NCBI GenBank assembly: GCA_014860585.1 | Contig: JACZJL010000090.1 | Span: forward strand, 1-36,601 | DNA: 36,601 nt | Reading direction: 5' to 3' | Origin: Bacteroidales bacterium | Lineage (GTDB): Bacteria; Bacteroidota; Bacteroidia; Bacteroidales; 4484-276 | Part shown: positions 7,801 through 14,244 of the stretch, one piece after another | How the letters are laid out: every line of letters starts with the position of its first letter | Numbering within the stretch: position 1 is the first letter of the stretch | The notes under the pieces: model-generated | What the model was told of the DNA's origin: nothing | The model's input: only the letters and a program-made list of their open reading frames with translations | Database searches by the model: none | Position numbers and translations under genes: made by a program

Positions 7801-10767
7801 GATGAACTGCCAACTATCGAATGCCCTGCTGATGTTGAAGTTACAGCAGATGCAGGTGAATGTTTTGCAACTAATGTGGACCTTGGTATGCCAATGGTAA
7901 GTGATAATTGTGGTACAGTTACACCAACCAATAATGCACCACTAGAGTTCCCGGTAGGCACAACTACTGTTACCTGGACTGTCTTTGACGTGAATGGTAA
8001 TTCAGCAACTTGCGATCAATTAGTGGTTGTAACTGACGACGAATTGCCAACCATTGTATGTCCTGCAGATATCATGCAGACTGCTGATGCCGGTGAATGC
8101 TTTGCAACTGTAGACCTCGGCACACCTGATACTGATGATAACTGCGGAGTAGCCAGTGTTACCAATGACGCTCCTGCTACCTTCCCGGTTGGTGTTACCA
8201 CCGTTACCTGGATGGTAGTTGATGTGAATGGTAATGAAGCTACATGTGAGCAGGTTGTTACTGTAACTGATGATGAACTGCCAACCATTATATGTCCTGC
8301 AGATATCGAAGTTTCAAACGACCTTACATACTGCGGTGCCTATATCCAGGATCTTGGTACACCAGTTTATGATGACAATTGTGGTATCGAAGAAGTTTAT
8401 AATAACGGTAGCGGATTCTATCCGGTAGGTACAACCACTGTAATCTGGACTGTTATTGATATTCATGGAAATGAAGCAACCTGTGAGCAATTGGTTACTG
8501 TAAATGATGACGAAGCTCCTGTTATTACACTGCTTGGTGATGATAACATCGAACTTTGTGAAGGCGACATTTATGTTGACGCCGGTGCAACTGCTTATGA
8601 CAATTGCGATGGTGATATCACTGCTTTGATTGTAACCGTTAATCCTGTCAACACGGCTGTAGCTGGAGTTTACACCGTGACCTATAATGTATCTGATCTT
8701 GCCGGTAATGCAGCTGTAGAAGTCACACGTACCGTGACTGTTTATGCCGCTCCAATTGCCAACGCCGGTGGTAATGCTACTATCTGCGAAACCGACAATT
8801 ATGTAACAACAACTGCATCAGTTCAATTTGCTACTGATGTATTGTGGGAAACCAGTGGAGACGGATTCTTTGAAGATGATGCTTTACTCGTTACTACATA
8901 TTATCCTGGTCCAGAAGATTTGGAAGCTGGAGTTGTTACCCTTTGTCTGACAGCTACCTTCCCGAACGGCCCATGTGGTAATGTTTCAGATACAGATTGT
9001 ATGATTCTAACCTTCGATCCGATACCAGAAGCTTATGCTGGAATGGATGACCTGATTTGTGAAGGTGATGAATTTGATCTTGACCTTGCTACAGCAGCTA
9101 ACTACAGTTCACTGATGTGGACAGGTGGTGATGGTACATTCGATCCGTCAGCAGATGTTTTGAACCCGACTTATGTTCCTGGTCCAACTGACCTTGCAAA
9201 TGGTGGAGTTCAATTGTGCCTTACCGCATATGCTGCTGGCGCCTGCACCGAACCTGCCGTTTCATGTCTCTACCTGACAGTAGTTCCGAATCCTACAATC
9301 GACCTTGCTCCGGAAGCTGAACTTTCATGCGAGAACTATGACTTTGTAAATAGTGAGTGGTTACCGATCGAAGTGTGTGCTATTGTTGAAAATGCTGACT
9401 ACGTTCAGTGGTCAACAAATGGTGATGGCTCATTCGATGACCCAATGTCCGCTTGCACAAACTACAACCTCGGTGATAATGACGTATGGGCTCAAATGAT
9501 TACATTAACACTCGAAGCTTATGGCCCGGGTTCATGTAACTTTGTTGCTTCCGCTACCATCAATATTTATATTCCGACTCAAATTATTCTTATCGACGAT
9601 CCTACATGGTGGGGTGTTTCATCCTTTGTTGCTAAGAGTGCAACCTCAGTACCGGATGTTATGTTCCCATCAGTACTCTACCCGGGATCTGACGCTCTTG
9701 TTATCCAGATCAATAAAGGCGGTCAATACTACTGGCCGGAGCCAACACCTCCGATCAACCAGCTCGGTAACTGGCAGCCCATTGGTTACAAAGCCAAATT
9801 CAAGAAAGAAACCTGTATCCCGATTTATGGTGATGTAGTTTCTGACTTTAGCTTCGAAGTTGGTGGACCTCAGTTGTTTACCTATGTTCCTGTACTGACA
9901 AACGTTGTTACTCCTATTGCTGATCTGTTCGCAGGTCACCTGCAGGATATCTTGTTGATCTACGACTGGAACGAAGCTGCACTCTGGACTGAATTTGCTG
10001 CTGATTTTGAAGAGTTGGTTCCAGGAAAAGCTTATCTACTTGTTAGAAAAGTTGGTACCGCACCATACACCGTTACATTCCCTGCATTTGATCCAACTGC
10101 TGGTCCTGGAGCAAAAGCTGGCGCTAAGAGCGTAATGTCATTCAACTCACCATGGAATGAGGTAATCAACACTGCTCAAACTCACTTCATCCTCTTCGCT
10201 GATCAGGTTCTTGATCAAATGCAGCCAGGCGATGTACTCGGTGCATTCAATAGTTCCAATCAGTGTGTCGGTGTATCTGAATTTGCAAGCAGAGACAACC
10301 TGATGAAACTGTTGGCAATGGGTAATGATCCATTATCTGATGTCATCAACGGTTTTGAAACTGGCGAAGACATGATCTTCAAACTCTATCGTCCATCATC
10401 CGGCGAAACATTCGATGTAGTATTTACATACGATGTTCAATTCCCGAATAATGACAATACATTTGAAGTCAATGGTGTTTCCCGCGCAGTGGGTATGTCA
10501 ATGACTGCTACTTCTATTGGTAATCAGCCTGCTGATTTCAATGTTAACGTGTTCCCGAACCCTGCAACCGATGTTATCAATATCGTTTCTGATTACTCAA
10601 TCACGAACGTTTCATTGGTCAACTATGTAGGTCAGACCGTTTACAATGAATCAGTAAGTGGCAATAACTTCCAGATCAATGTTTCAACCTACGCTACAGG
10701 AATGTACTTCGTACGTATCGAAACATCAGAAGGAACAGTAGTTACCAAAAGAATTGCAATTAAGTAA
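1813..10767 (+). CDS. Giant T9SS-exported Ig-like/HYR repeat surface protein (protein A, 2984 aa)
   Basis: Secreted multidomain protein, probably a surface adhesin or structural protein; no catalytic domain is visible. A Sec signal peptide covers about residues 1-23 (hydrophobic run ending VSA, then DPPGW). Residues about 24-135 are the QPGD domain (GDYVGVF, CGG, AFGND, KDGF), shared by all three giants. About residues 145-1510 hold some fifteen Ig/PKD-like repeats of 85-100 residues with the pattern DxTICEG, W-T-GDGTFDD, YTPG, LTLTA, DPC; each usually has two Cys that may pair. Nine HYR repeats (CPADI, DDNCG, FPVGTTTVTWTV, D-NGN-ATC, VTDDELP) fill about 1511-2233. A DUF5011-like module follows at about 2234-2311, then three more Ig-like repeats. 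A C-terminal beta module, a second QPGD copy (about 2795-2896) and a T9SS type A sorting domain (VFPNPATD through VVTKRIAIK, about 2911-2984) close it. The protein is acidic and poor in Lys and Arg. Function beyond export is not determined. Confidence 0.93.
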   Translation: MLSKVYKFKFLLALLLVPFLVSADPPGWDKTETLFTHVLTIPETVTGFPLATGDYVGVFFNDGGNFVCGGSVLYTSGVANAFSAFGNDPITPAKDGFDPGESFLWRINQGGVDFWVDAVLTGPETFTVFGFSTVVSLNGPTLAVSASANPTLLCGAGGDVTLTGALISGGPVTSWDWYDNGNMVGTGEVLTLFVDETTNFRLEATDGVEVAEAFVTVTVVTVDAGDGAAYCDDITEISLSGASASDYIALSWETSGNGMFDNAFALNPIYYPSGDDLLAGSVVLTLNVTTLDCGLLSDAVEFTFQAGPSIDILPDQDYVCYGDNYDFTGMVVAANYDELQWFTTNGAGIFEPNEEVLEPIYVPSPTIDWPQLCIVIGVTASAIDPCEVSAEDYMNLCFVAPPTAFAGDPLSLCEDNAVSYTFADALVTFDPNWSQEILWETTGDGSFDFNNIQNPTYTFGAGDLAGGLIEFTLTATTPEACAPAVSNTSIFIQLEPSISIIPDAYTICEGENMYFEGLVEASNYSQIQWFTTNGGGTFDDEELLEPIYTPSPTIDYPQTCIIIGVAAVAIDPCTVSDEDFMDLCFQMLPVVVAGEDATVCSHELYTTNPTVENSNGPYMWTVAPADAGVFADPTALVTTFNPSAAYEGQFVVLTLTAGPIGPCAEEGSGSMNLYIEYAPYVNAGPDMTICSNESAIIEGECAHVAFTMWATTGDGYFVCPDFSCEQVEYFPGPGDLAAGCVTLVLIGYPLDPCTMFVLDKMKLCFDPAPVASAGPDQTICEGDVAQLAGTAENICGIQWVTLDGTGTFDDETILNPVYTPSFQDVISGTVHLTMIVAGCGACDYSLEPTMALTIQRTPVIELGDYSSICQDGSILLDQTVVTNYTSVEWSTLGDGTFDDATLLFATYTPGPNDILAEGVTLCLTAEPIGPCTLPVQECVEIDIQQLPTINIIPDAATICYGDDFDFTGLVEAGNYSALQWFTTNGGGIFDPNETILEPTYIPSPTIDWPQVCIVIGVVASPLDPCTLSSEDFMDLCFQIPPTVDAGDDATICEDATYTLAPVIENGGTVLWETNGDGTFDDPTLANATYTPGVDDKANGSAILTITVQGLSTCEPVDDYLTLYFQLLPIASAGGDQTVCEQLCTPPWTNGPVYLEGAVENACGSFWSTAGDGTFNDPSLLDAVYVLGDGDIAAGSVVLTLTAMPCDPCTVADTDEITVTVQYFPIADAGPDQTICEGAVAQLDGEAEYESGVFWDYALQGEGDGTFSNKLIEDPTYTPGPGDIELGYVELIMVAFAIDPCSYPDADIMTLYITKQPVVYAGEDATICEGESHELADATAEYYVTVEWTADPADFGSFDDPTIVNPVFTPFPGKTGFVTLTLEAFDGPECAGGVYTDSKSLFVNDEPKISFGFNGIEAGWNANFEYCFGTEVGVTLFAYYGGTAPYEVTYTINGGTPVTVGGLFVGDYIAAPQVYAPGVYNLVVTSITDANDCEAGAAFLALCTATITVWEEVTLECPDDVLVGNDPGLCGAEVAFEATVAGEPEPITVVYSVAGMPISSPYFFEVGTTTVDVLVENICAAITCSFTVTVEDTEGPAIDCVADQDKFTDPGECFYTVVGTEFDAVVTDNCIGSIEVSNDFNGLETLAGAAFPTGVTEVIWTAEDIAGNVATCGFTVTVTDSELPTITCPADINQTADAGLCGAYIQDLGTPVTDDNCGVEEVYNNGTGFYPVGTTIVTWTVVDVNGNEATCDQMITVTDDELPTIECPADIEVTADAGECFATNVDLGMPMVSDNCGTVTPTNNAPLEFPVGTTTVTWTVFDVNGNSATCDQLVVVTDDELPTIVCPADIMQTADAGECFATVDLGTPVTDDNCGVASVTNDAPATFPVGVTTVTWMVVDVNGNEATCEQVVTVTDDELPTIVCPADIAQTADAGVCYAIITDLGLPVVDDNCGVEEYYNDAPLNNEYPVGSTIVTWTVIDIHGNEATCEQEVVVTDDELPTIECPADVEVTADAGECFATNVDLGMPMVSDNCGTVTPTNNAPLEFPVGTTTVTWTVFDVNGNSATCDQLVVVTDDELPTIVCPADIMQTADAGECFATVDLGTPDTDDNCGVASVTNDAPATFPVGVTTVTWMVVDVNGNEATCEQVVTVTDDELPTIICPADIEVSNDLTYCGAYIQDLGTPVYDDNCGIEEVYNNGSGFYPVGTTTVIWTVIDIHGNEATCEQLVTVNDDEAPVITLLGDDNIELCEGDIYVDAGATAYDNCDGDITALIVTVNPVNTAVAGVYTVTYNVSDLAGNAAVEVTRTVTVYAAPIANAGGNATICETDNYVTTTASVQFATDVLWETSGDGFFEDDALLVTTYYPGPEDLEAGVVTLCLTATFPNGPCGNVSDTDCMILTFDPIPEAYAGMDDLICEGDEFDLDLATAANYSSLMWTGGDGTFDPSADVLNPTYVPGPTDLANGGVQLCLTAYAAGACTEPAVSCLYLTVVPNPTIDLAPEAELSCENYDFVNSEWLPIEVCAIVENADYVQWSTNGDGSFDDPMSACTNYNLGDNDVWAQMITLTLEAYGPGSCNFVASATINIYIPTQIILIDDPTWWGVSSFVAKSATSVPDVMFPSVLYPGSDALVIQINKGGQYYWPEPTPPINQLGNWQPIGYKAKFKKETCIPIYGDVVSDFSFEVGGPQLFTYVPVLTNVVTPIADLFAGHLQDILLIYDWNEAALWTEFAADFEELVPGKAYLLVRKVGTAPYTVTFPAFDPTAGPGAKAGAKSVMSFNSPWNEVINTAQTHFILFADQVLDQMQPGDVLGAFNSSNQCVGVSEFASRDNLMKLLAMGNDPLSDVINGFETGEDMIFKLYRPSSGETFDVVFTYDVQFPNNDNTFEVNGVSRAVGMSMTATSIGNQPADFNVNVFPNPATDVINIVSDYSITNVSLVNYVGQTVYNESVSGNNFQINVSTYATGMYFVRIETSEGTVVTKRIAIK
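7084..8284 (+). repeat. Near-identical 487-bp direct repeat within the HYR array of protein A
   Basis: Bases 7084-7570 recur at 7798-8284, an offset of 714 bases (238 codons, in frame). Each copy encodes two HYR repeats, and one more HYR repeat (7571-7797) separates them. By eye I count about 16 base differences, of which only two change the residue (I to V in CPADI/VEV, V to D in GTPV/DTDDN). This is a recent segmental duplication inside the coding sequence. Confidence 0.9.
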
Positions 10768-10790
10768 TCATTAATTTGAATCCTTTTTAA

Positions 10791-10825
10791 AAGGGGGCTT
10801 GCTCATGCTTGCCCTCTTTTTTTAT
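10791..10825 (+). terminator. Rho-independent terminator after gene A
   Basis: AAGGGGGC (10791-10798) pairs with GCCCTCTT (10811-10818) with one G-T wobble. The 12-base loop is followed by a T run. It lies 23 bases past the stop of gene A and separates A from B. Confidence 0.8.
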
Positions 10826-10908
10826 TTTAATTTTTCATAAAATGATGCTTAACTTGCAGGTTAGTATTAATTTTACACAAAATTTATCAGGCTAATTTTC
10901 TCGTTATT

Positions 10909-13893
10909 ATGAAAACCCTTTTGTTTTCGATTGTTTTTTTATTTATCAGCATTAAAGCCATTTTTCCACAAGGACTCCCTCCCGGATGGGACTATGTTCC
11001 CACTCCAACCACACATATCATTTCAATTCCTCTTGCATGTAATCCAAAAATCAATGATTATTCCTTGCAACCCGGAGATTACATCGGTGTTTTTTATGTG
11101 AATGGAAGTGGAGGCTTGTCTTGTGGAGGCGCTATCGAATGGACCGGTATCCAGAACACTGGAATCATTGCCTTTGGTAATGACTCATTCACACCGGAAA
11201 AAGATGGTTTTTTTAACAACGAAGTCATTAATTATAAGGTGTATTCCTGGAGTGTGCAAAACACCTACGATGCTGTTGTCACTTGTAATCCCAATTTACC
11301 CAACACCTGTCTTAATTTTGTTCCAAATGGGTTATCCGGTTTGGCATCTCTTGACGCATCAGGATTTTACATTGTGGTCGAAGCGTCTGAAACATCGATC
11401 TGTTCAGGTACATCCGTCCAGTTGAATGCAATTCCCTCCGGAGGTTCTGGCGGTTATACCTATAGTTGGACTTCAGTTCCGGTTGGTTTCTCATCCAATA
11501 TTGCCAACCCAACCGTTTCACCTGCGGTCACCACAGAATATTTTTGTCAGGTCACCAACGGTTCCAATTCATTAACTGCAAAGGTTTTGGTAGAAGTGAT
11601 CCCGGCTCCTGTTGCAATCTCCGGGGCTGATCTAAGCATTTGCGATGGAGAAACTGCTCAGTTAAATGGCGTTGTTGAAAATGCAACCTCTTTTTCCTGG
11701 AGTAGCAGCGGAGATGGCACATTCTCGAATAGTGCTGTTTTAAATCCGGTTTACACACCTGGACCAAATGATATTTTAAGCGGGGCTGTTCAACTGTGCC
11801 TTACAGCCACAAGTGTGCCGGCATGTCCGGAATCCAGCGATTGTCTGATTCTAACCATCTATCCCCTTCCAGTTGTAACTTTAAACGCTTTTCCGGATTA
11901 TTGCTCTGGTGATCCTGCTTTCGATTTATATGGCGGATCGCCTGGAGGTGGCATTTATTATGTTAATGGTATTCCTTCAGTAGTATTCTCTCCATCAGAC
12001 CCTGGCATTTATAATATCGTTTATGAATATGTAAATGCTAATGGGTGCTCTGATACGGCAATGCAGCAGCTAATAGTCCATCCATTACCAGTTGTTGAGT
12101 GCCCGGATGATTTTACAGTTTGTTGCAACAGTAGCCCAATTCAGCTCAATTCAGCCACACCTCCCGGAGGAATCTACAGTGGAAACGGAGTTATCGGAGG
12201 AGTGTTTACTCCGGATTGTAACAATACCGGAAACTTTCCAATTACCTACGCTTACACTGACCCCAATACAAGTTGTGAAAATTCCTGCTCTTTCGTCATA
12301 ACTGTTGCTCCTTTACCTGTGGTGGCTTGTCCATCGAATTATCAGGTTTGTATTAATACTCCTGCATTTGCGTTAACTGGCGCGATACCTTCAAATGGTT
12401 CTTATTCCGGACCAGGAGTAAATCAAAATATCTTTTATCCAGCTATTGCAGGAATTGGTATCCATCAGATTACGTACAACTACACCGACCCAAATGGTTG
12501 CCCGGGCTCCTGTTTTTTTACTATCCAGGTTAATCCGTTACCTTCTGTCAATGCTGGCTTTCCGCAGGTATTTATCATATTGCCAACTACAACGGTGATT
12601 CTTTCTGATGCTACAGCTGCTAATTTCACTGCCATTCAATGGAGTACATCAGGTTCCGGAACATTTAACGATCCAACTTTGATCAATCCGGAATACACTT
12701 TAAGTGACGATGACATACTGGCTGGATCAGTGGAATTAACTTTGACCGGGATAAATGATTGTGGTTCAGTGTCCGACAACATCGAAATTATTATCAACGA
12801 ATGTCAACCGGCTGTTGTTGATGCAGGCGAAGATGGTACCATCTGTGAGGATGCAGTGTTTACTATTTCAGATGCGAATGCACTATTTTACGAATCCTTG
12901 CTGTGGTCAAATAATGGAGGAGATGGTCAATTCAACGATCCAACTTTGTTAAACCCAAGTTATACTCCCGGGGAAAATGATATTGAAGCCGGATCTGTTT
13001 TACTTACCCTTACTGCCTATCCGTTAGAAGTATGTGATACTGTGACTGACAGTAAATTATTGACAATTGTATTGTTGCCTGCTGCGTATTCAGGTTTGGA
13101 TCAAACTATTTGCGAAGATGGAGAAGTCAGTTTGTCCGGTGAAGCTTATCATCATTCATTCATTTTATGGACAACCAATGGAGATGGTGCCTTTGAGGAT
13201 CCGGAAGACCTTCAAACACAATACTATCCGGGTGTAAATGATATAGCTTTTCAGGAAGTTGTGATTACCCTGACTGTTTTTCCTCTGGCGCCATGTGCTG
13301 AAACAGCCAATGATGAAATGATGGTTTCAATCACAAAATTGCCTCAGGTTGATGCCGGTGACGATGTAACCATCCCTGTTGGTGAAACATTGCAATTGAG
13401 TGCTGTTGCATCTGACTATTTTCTGGTACTTTGGTCAACTTCCGGTGACGGGACATTTAATGCTTATGATATCCTTAACCCGATCTATACCCCGGGAACG
13501 GAGGATATTCAAAATGCAGGTGCAACACTTGCCCTGACAGCGTTTCCTCTGGCTCCGTGTACAATCCAGATTACTGATGATTTGGAACTCTCCATCGACA
13601 CACTTACAACTATTCGTCCCTTTGCAAATGAAGGCAAGGTCAGGATTTATCCTAATCCTGCAACTACTGAAATATTCATACATATCGGTCATTTACCGGG
13701 TAATGAGTTGAAAATTGAGCTATTCGATTTGAATGGTAGAGTAGTGTTTGAGGAGAATTTGAAAAGGAATGGTATGGAAAATGAATTCAGATACTCGATC
13801 AGCACCTCCGAATTTCCCATCGGGGTATACATGATCAGGTTAAAGAATGAACATTTTTATTTTCTCGGGAAAATCAAACTGATCAAATCATGA
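10909..13893 (+). CDS. T9SS-exported Ig-like repeat protein (protein B, 994 aa)
   Basis: Secreted protein related to A and C and probably surface-associated; no enzyme domain is seen. A signal peptide spans about residues 1-21 (MKTLLFSIVFLFISIKAIFPQ). The QPGD domain follows at about 22-150 (LQPGDYIGVFYVNG, CGGAIEW, AFGND, KDGF, YKVYSW). Next come an Ig-like module and about eight Ig/PKD-like repeats of two types: the GDGTFND-YTPG type and a shorter type with CP--Y-VC, SGPGV and YTDPNGC. The C-terminal ~75 residues form a T9SS type A sorting domain (VRIYPNPATTEIF, then LFDLNGRVVFEENL, GVYMIRLKN, ending KIKLIKS). Unlike A and C it lacks the second QPGD domain, and no Shine-Dalgarno precedes the ATG at 10909. 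A terminator upstream suggests a separate transcript. Confidence 0.92.
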   Translation: MKTLLFSIVFLFISIKAIFPQGLPPGWDYVPTPTTHIISIPLACNPKINDYSLQPGDYIGVFYVNGSGGLSCGGAIEWTGIQNTGIIAFGNDSFTPEKDGFFNNEVINYKVYSWSVQNTYDAVVTCNPNLPNTCLNFVPNGLSGLASLDASGFYIVVEASETSICSGTSVQLNAIPSGGSGGYTYSWTSVPVGFSSNIANPTVSPAVTTEYFCQVTNGSNSLTAKVLVEVIPAPVAISGADLSICDGETAQLNGVVENATSFSWSSSGDGTFSNSAVLNPVYTPGPNDILSGAVQLCLTATSVPACPESSDCLILTIYPLPVVTLNAFPDYCSGDPAFDLYGGSPGGGIYYVNGIPSVVFSPSDPGIYNIVYEYVNANGCSDTAMQQLIVHPLPVVECPDDFTVCCNSSPIQLNSATPPGGIYSGNGVIGGVFTPDCNNTGNFPITYAYTDPNTSCENSCSFVITVAPLPVVACPSNYQVCINTPAFALTGAIPSNGSYSGPGVNQNIFYPAIAGIGIHQITYNYTDPNGCPGSCFFTIQVNPLPSVNAGFPQVFIILPTTTVILSDATAANFTAIQWSTSGSGTFNDPTLINPEYTLSDDDILAGSVELTLTGINDCGSVSDNIEIIINECQPAVVDAGEDGTICEDAVFTISDANALFYESLLWSNNGGDGQFNDPTLLNPSYTPGENDIEAGSVLLTLTAYPLEVCDTVTDSKLLTIVLLPAAYSGLDQTICEDGEVSLSGEAYHHSFILWTTNGDGAFEDPEDLQTQYYPGVNDIAFQEVVITLTVFPLAPCAETANDEMMVSITKLPQVDAGDDVTIPVGETLQLSAVASDYFLVLWSTSGDGTFNAYDILNPIYTPGTEDIQNAGATLALTAFPLAPCTIQITDDLELSIDTLTTIRPFANEGKVRIYPNPATTEIFIHIGHLPGNELKIELFDLNGRVVFEENLKRNGMENEFRYSISTSEFPIGVYMIRLKNEHFYFLGKIKLIKS

Positions 13894-13956
13894 GTTTTGT
13901 TTTTTTTAACAAAATAAAAAGGCCAATTTTTTTTCTCAATATTAGTAATTAAAGTT

Positions 13957-13964
13957 TATATTTG
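13957..13964 (+). promoter_or_regulatory. Upstream TATATTTG element without an adjacent ORF
   Basis: TATATTTG lies 64 bases past the stop of gene B. It is followed at 13982-13990 by GAAGGAGGA, a Shine-Dalgarno-like run, but no ORF longer than a few codons starts there. It may be a second start site for gene C with a leader of about 270 bases, or the relic of a lost gene. Confidence 0.35.
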
Positions 13965-14173
13965 CACTCTGAGAATTAGTGGAAGGAGGATAAAAAAGCA
14001 GTGTTTTTTTTACATAGTGATTGATTTTGTATCAATTAAACAACTTTTTTGGTATCGCTGTCTGCGTTGATTTTAAGGGGTTTTTGCAGAATTTCAAAGA
14101 TCACCTTGATTTGATGACAGAATTTGAAATTAAAAAAAGTTAAAAACATTAGCTGTGATCGGATTAATAGTTC

Positions 14174-14181
14174 TATATTTG
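14174..14181 (+). promoter_or_regulatory. Bacteroidota -7 element for giant gene C
   Basis: TATATTTG matches TAnnTTTG exactly and lies 63 bases before the ATG of gene C, predicting a leader of about 57 bases. The octamer is identical to the one before gene A. The next 15 bases are a near reverse complement of the 15 bases at 1730-1744 beside the gene A promoter. Confidence 0.55.
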
Positions 14182-14233
14182 TTTGCGAAAAGCGGAATTT
14201 TCTTAACCTAAATTTAATACAAATCTTTAAAAA

Positions 14234-14239
14234 AGGAGG
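14234..14239 (+). promoter_or_regulatory. Strong Shine-Dalgarno of giant gene C
   Basis: AGGAGG, 5 bases before the ATG at 14245, in the same context as before gene A (AAAAAAGGAGGATTACATGT in both). It selects this start over the shadow frames nearby. Confidence 0.75.
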
Positions 14240-14244
14240 ATTAC

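Larger units (their letters stand above)
13894..14244. other. Intergenic region between giant genes B and C
   Basis: AT-rich, with no credible gene. It contains a weak AT-only inverted repeat (TTTTGTT at 13895, AACAAAA at 13908), two TATATTTG promoter elements (13957 and 14174), an orphan Shine-Dalgarno-like run near 13982, and the leader of gene C. The stretch 13990-14150 shows nothing else I can name. Confidence 0.6.

Noticed and set aside
6996-8288. Series of minus-strand ORFs of 68-96 codons rich in Ser, Thr and Val
   Set aside because: They are antisense shadows of the HYR repeats and repeat only because the coding strand repeats.
6880-8520. Regularly spaced similar sequences that could suggest a CRISPR-like array
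   Set aside because: Unit length is about 240 bases, fully coding and in frame; these are HYR protein repeats and no cas genes are present.
13895-13914. AT-only inverted repeat after gene B as a terminator
   Set aside because: The TTTTGTT/AACAAAA stem has only one G-C pair, is weak, and has no clear T run after it.
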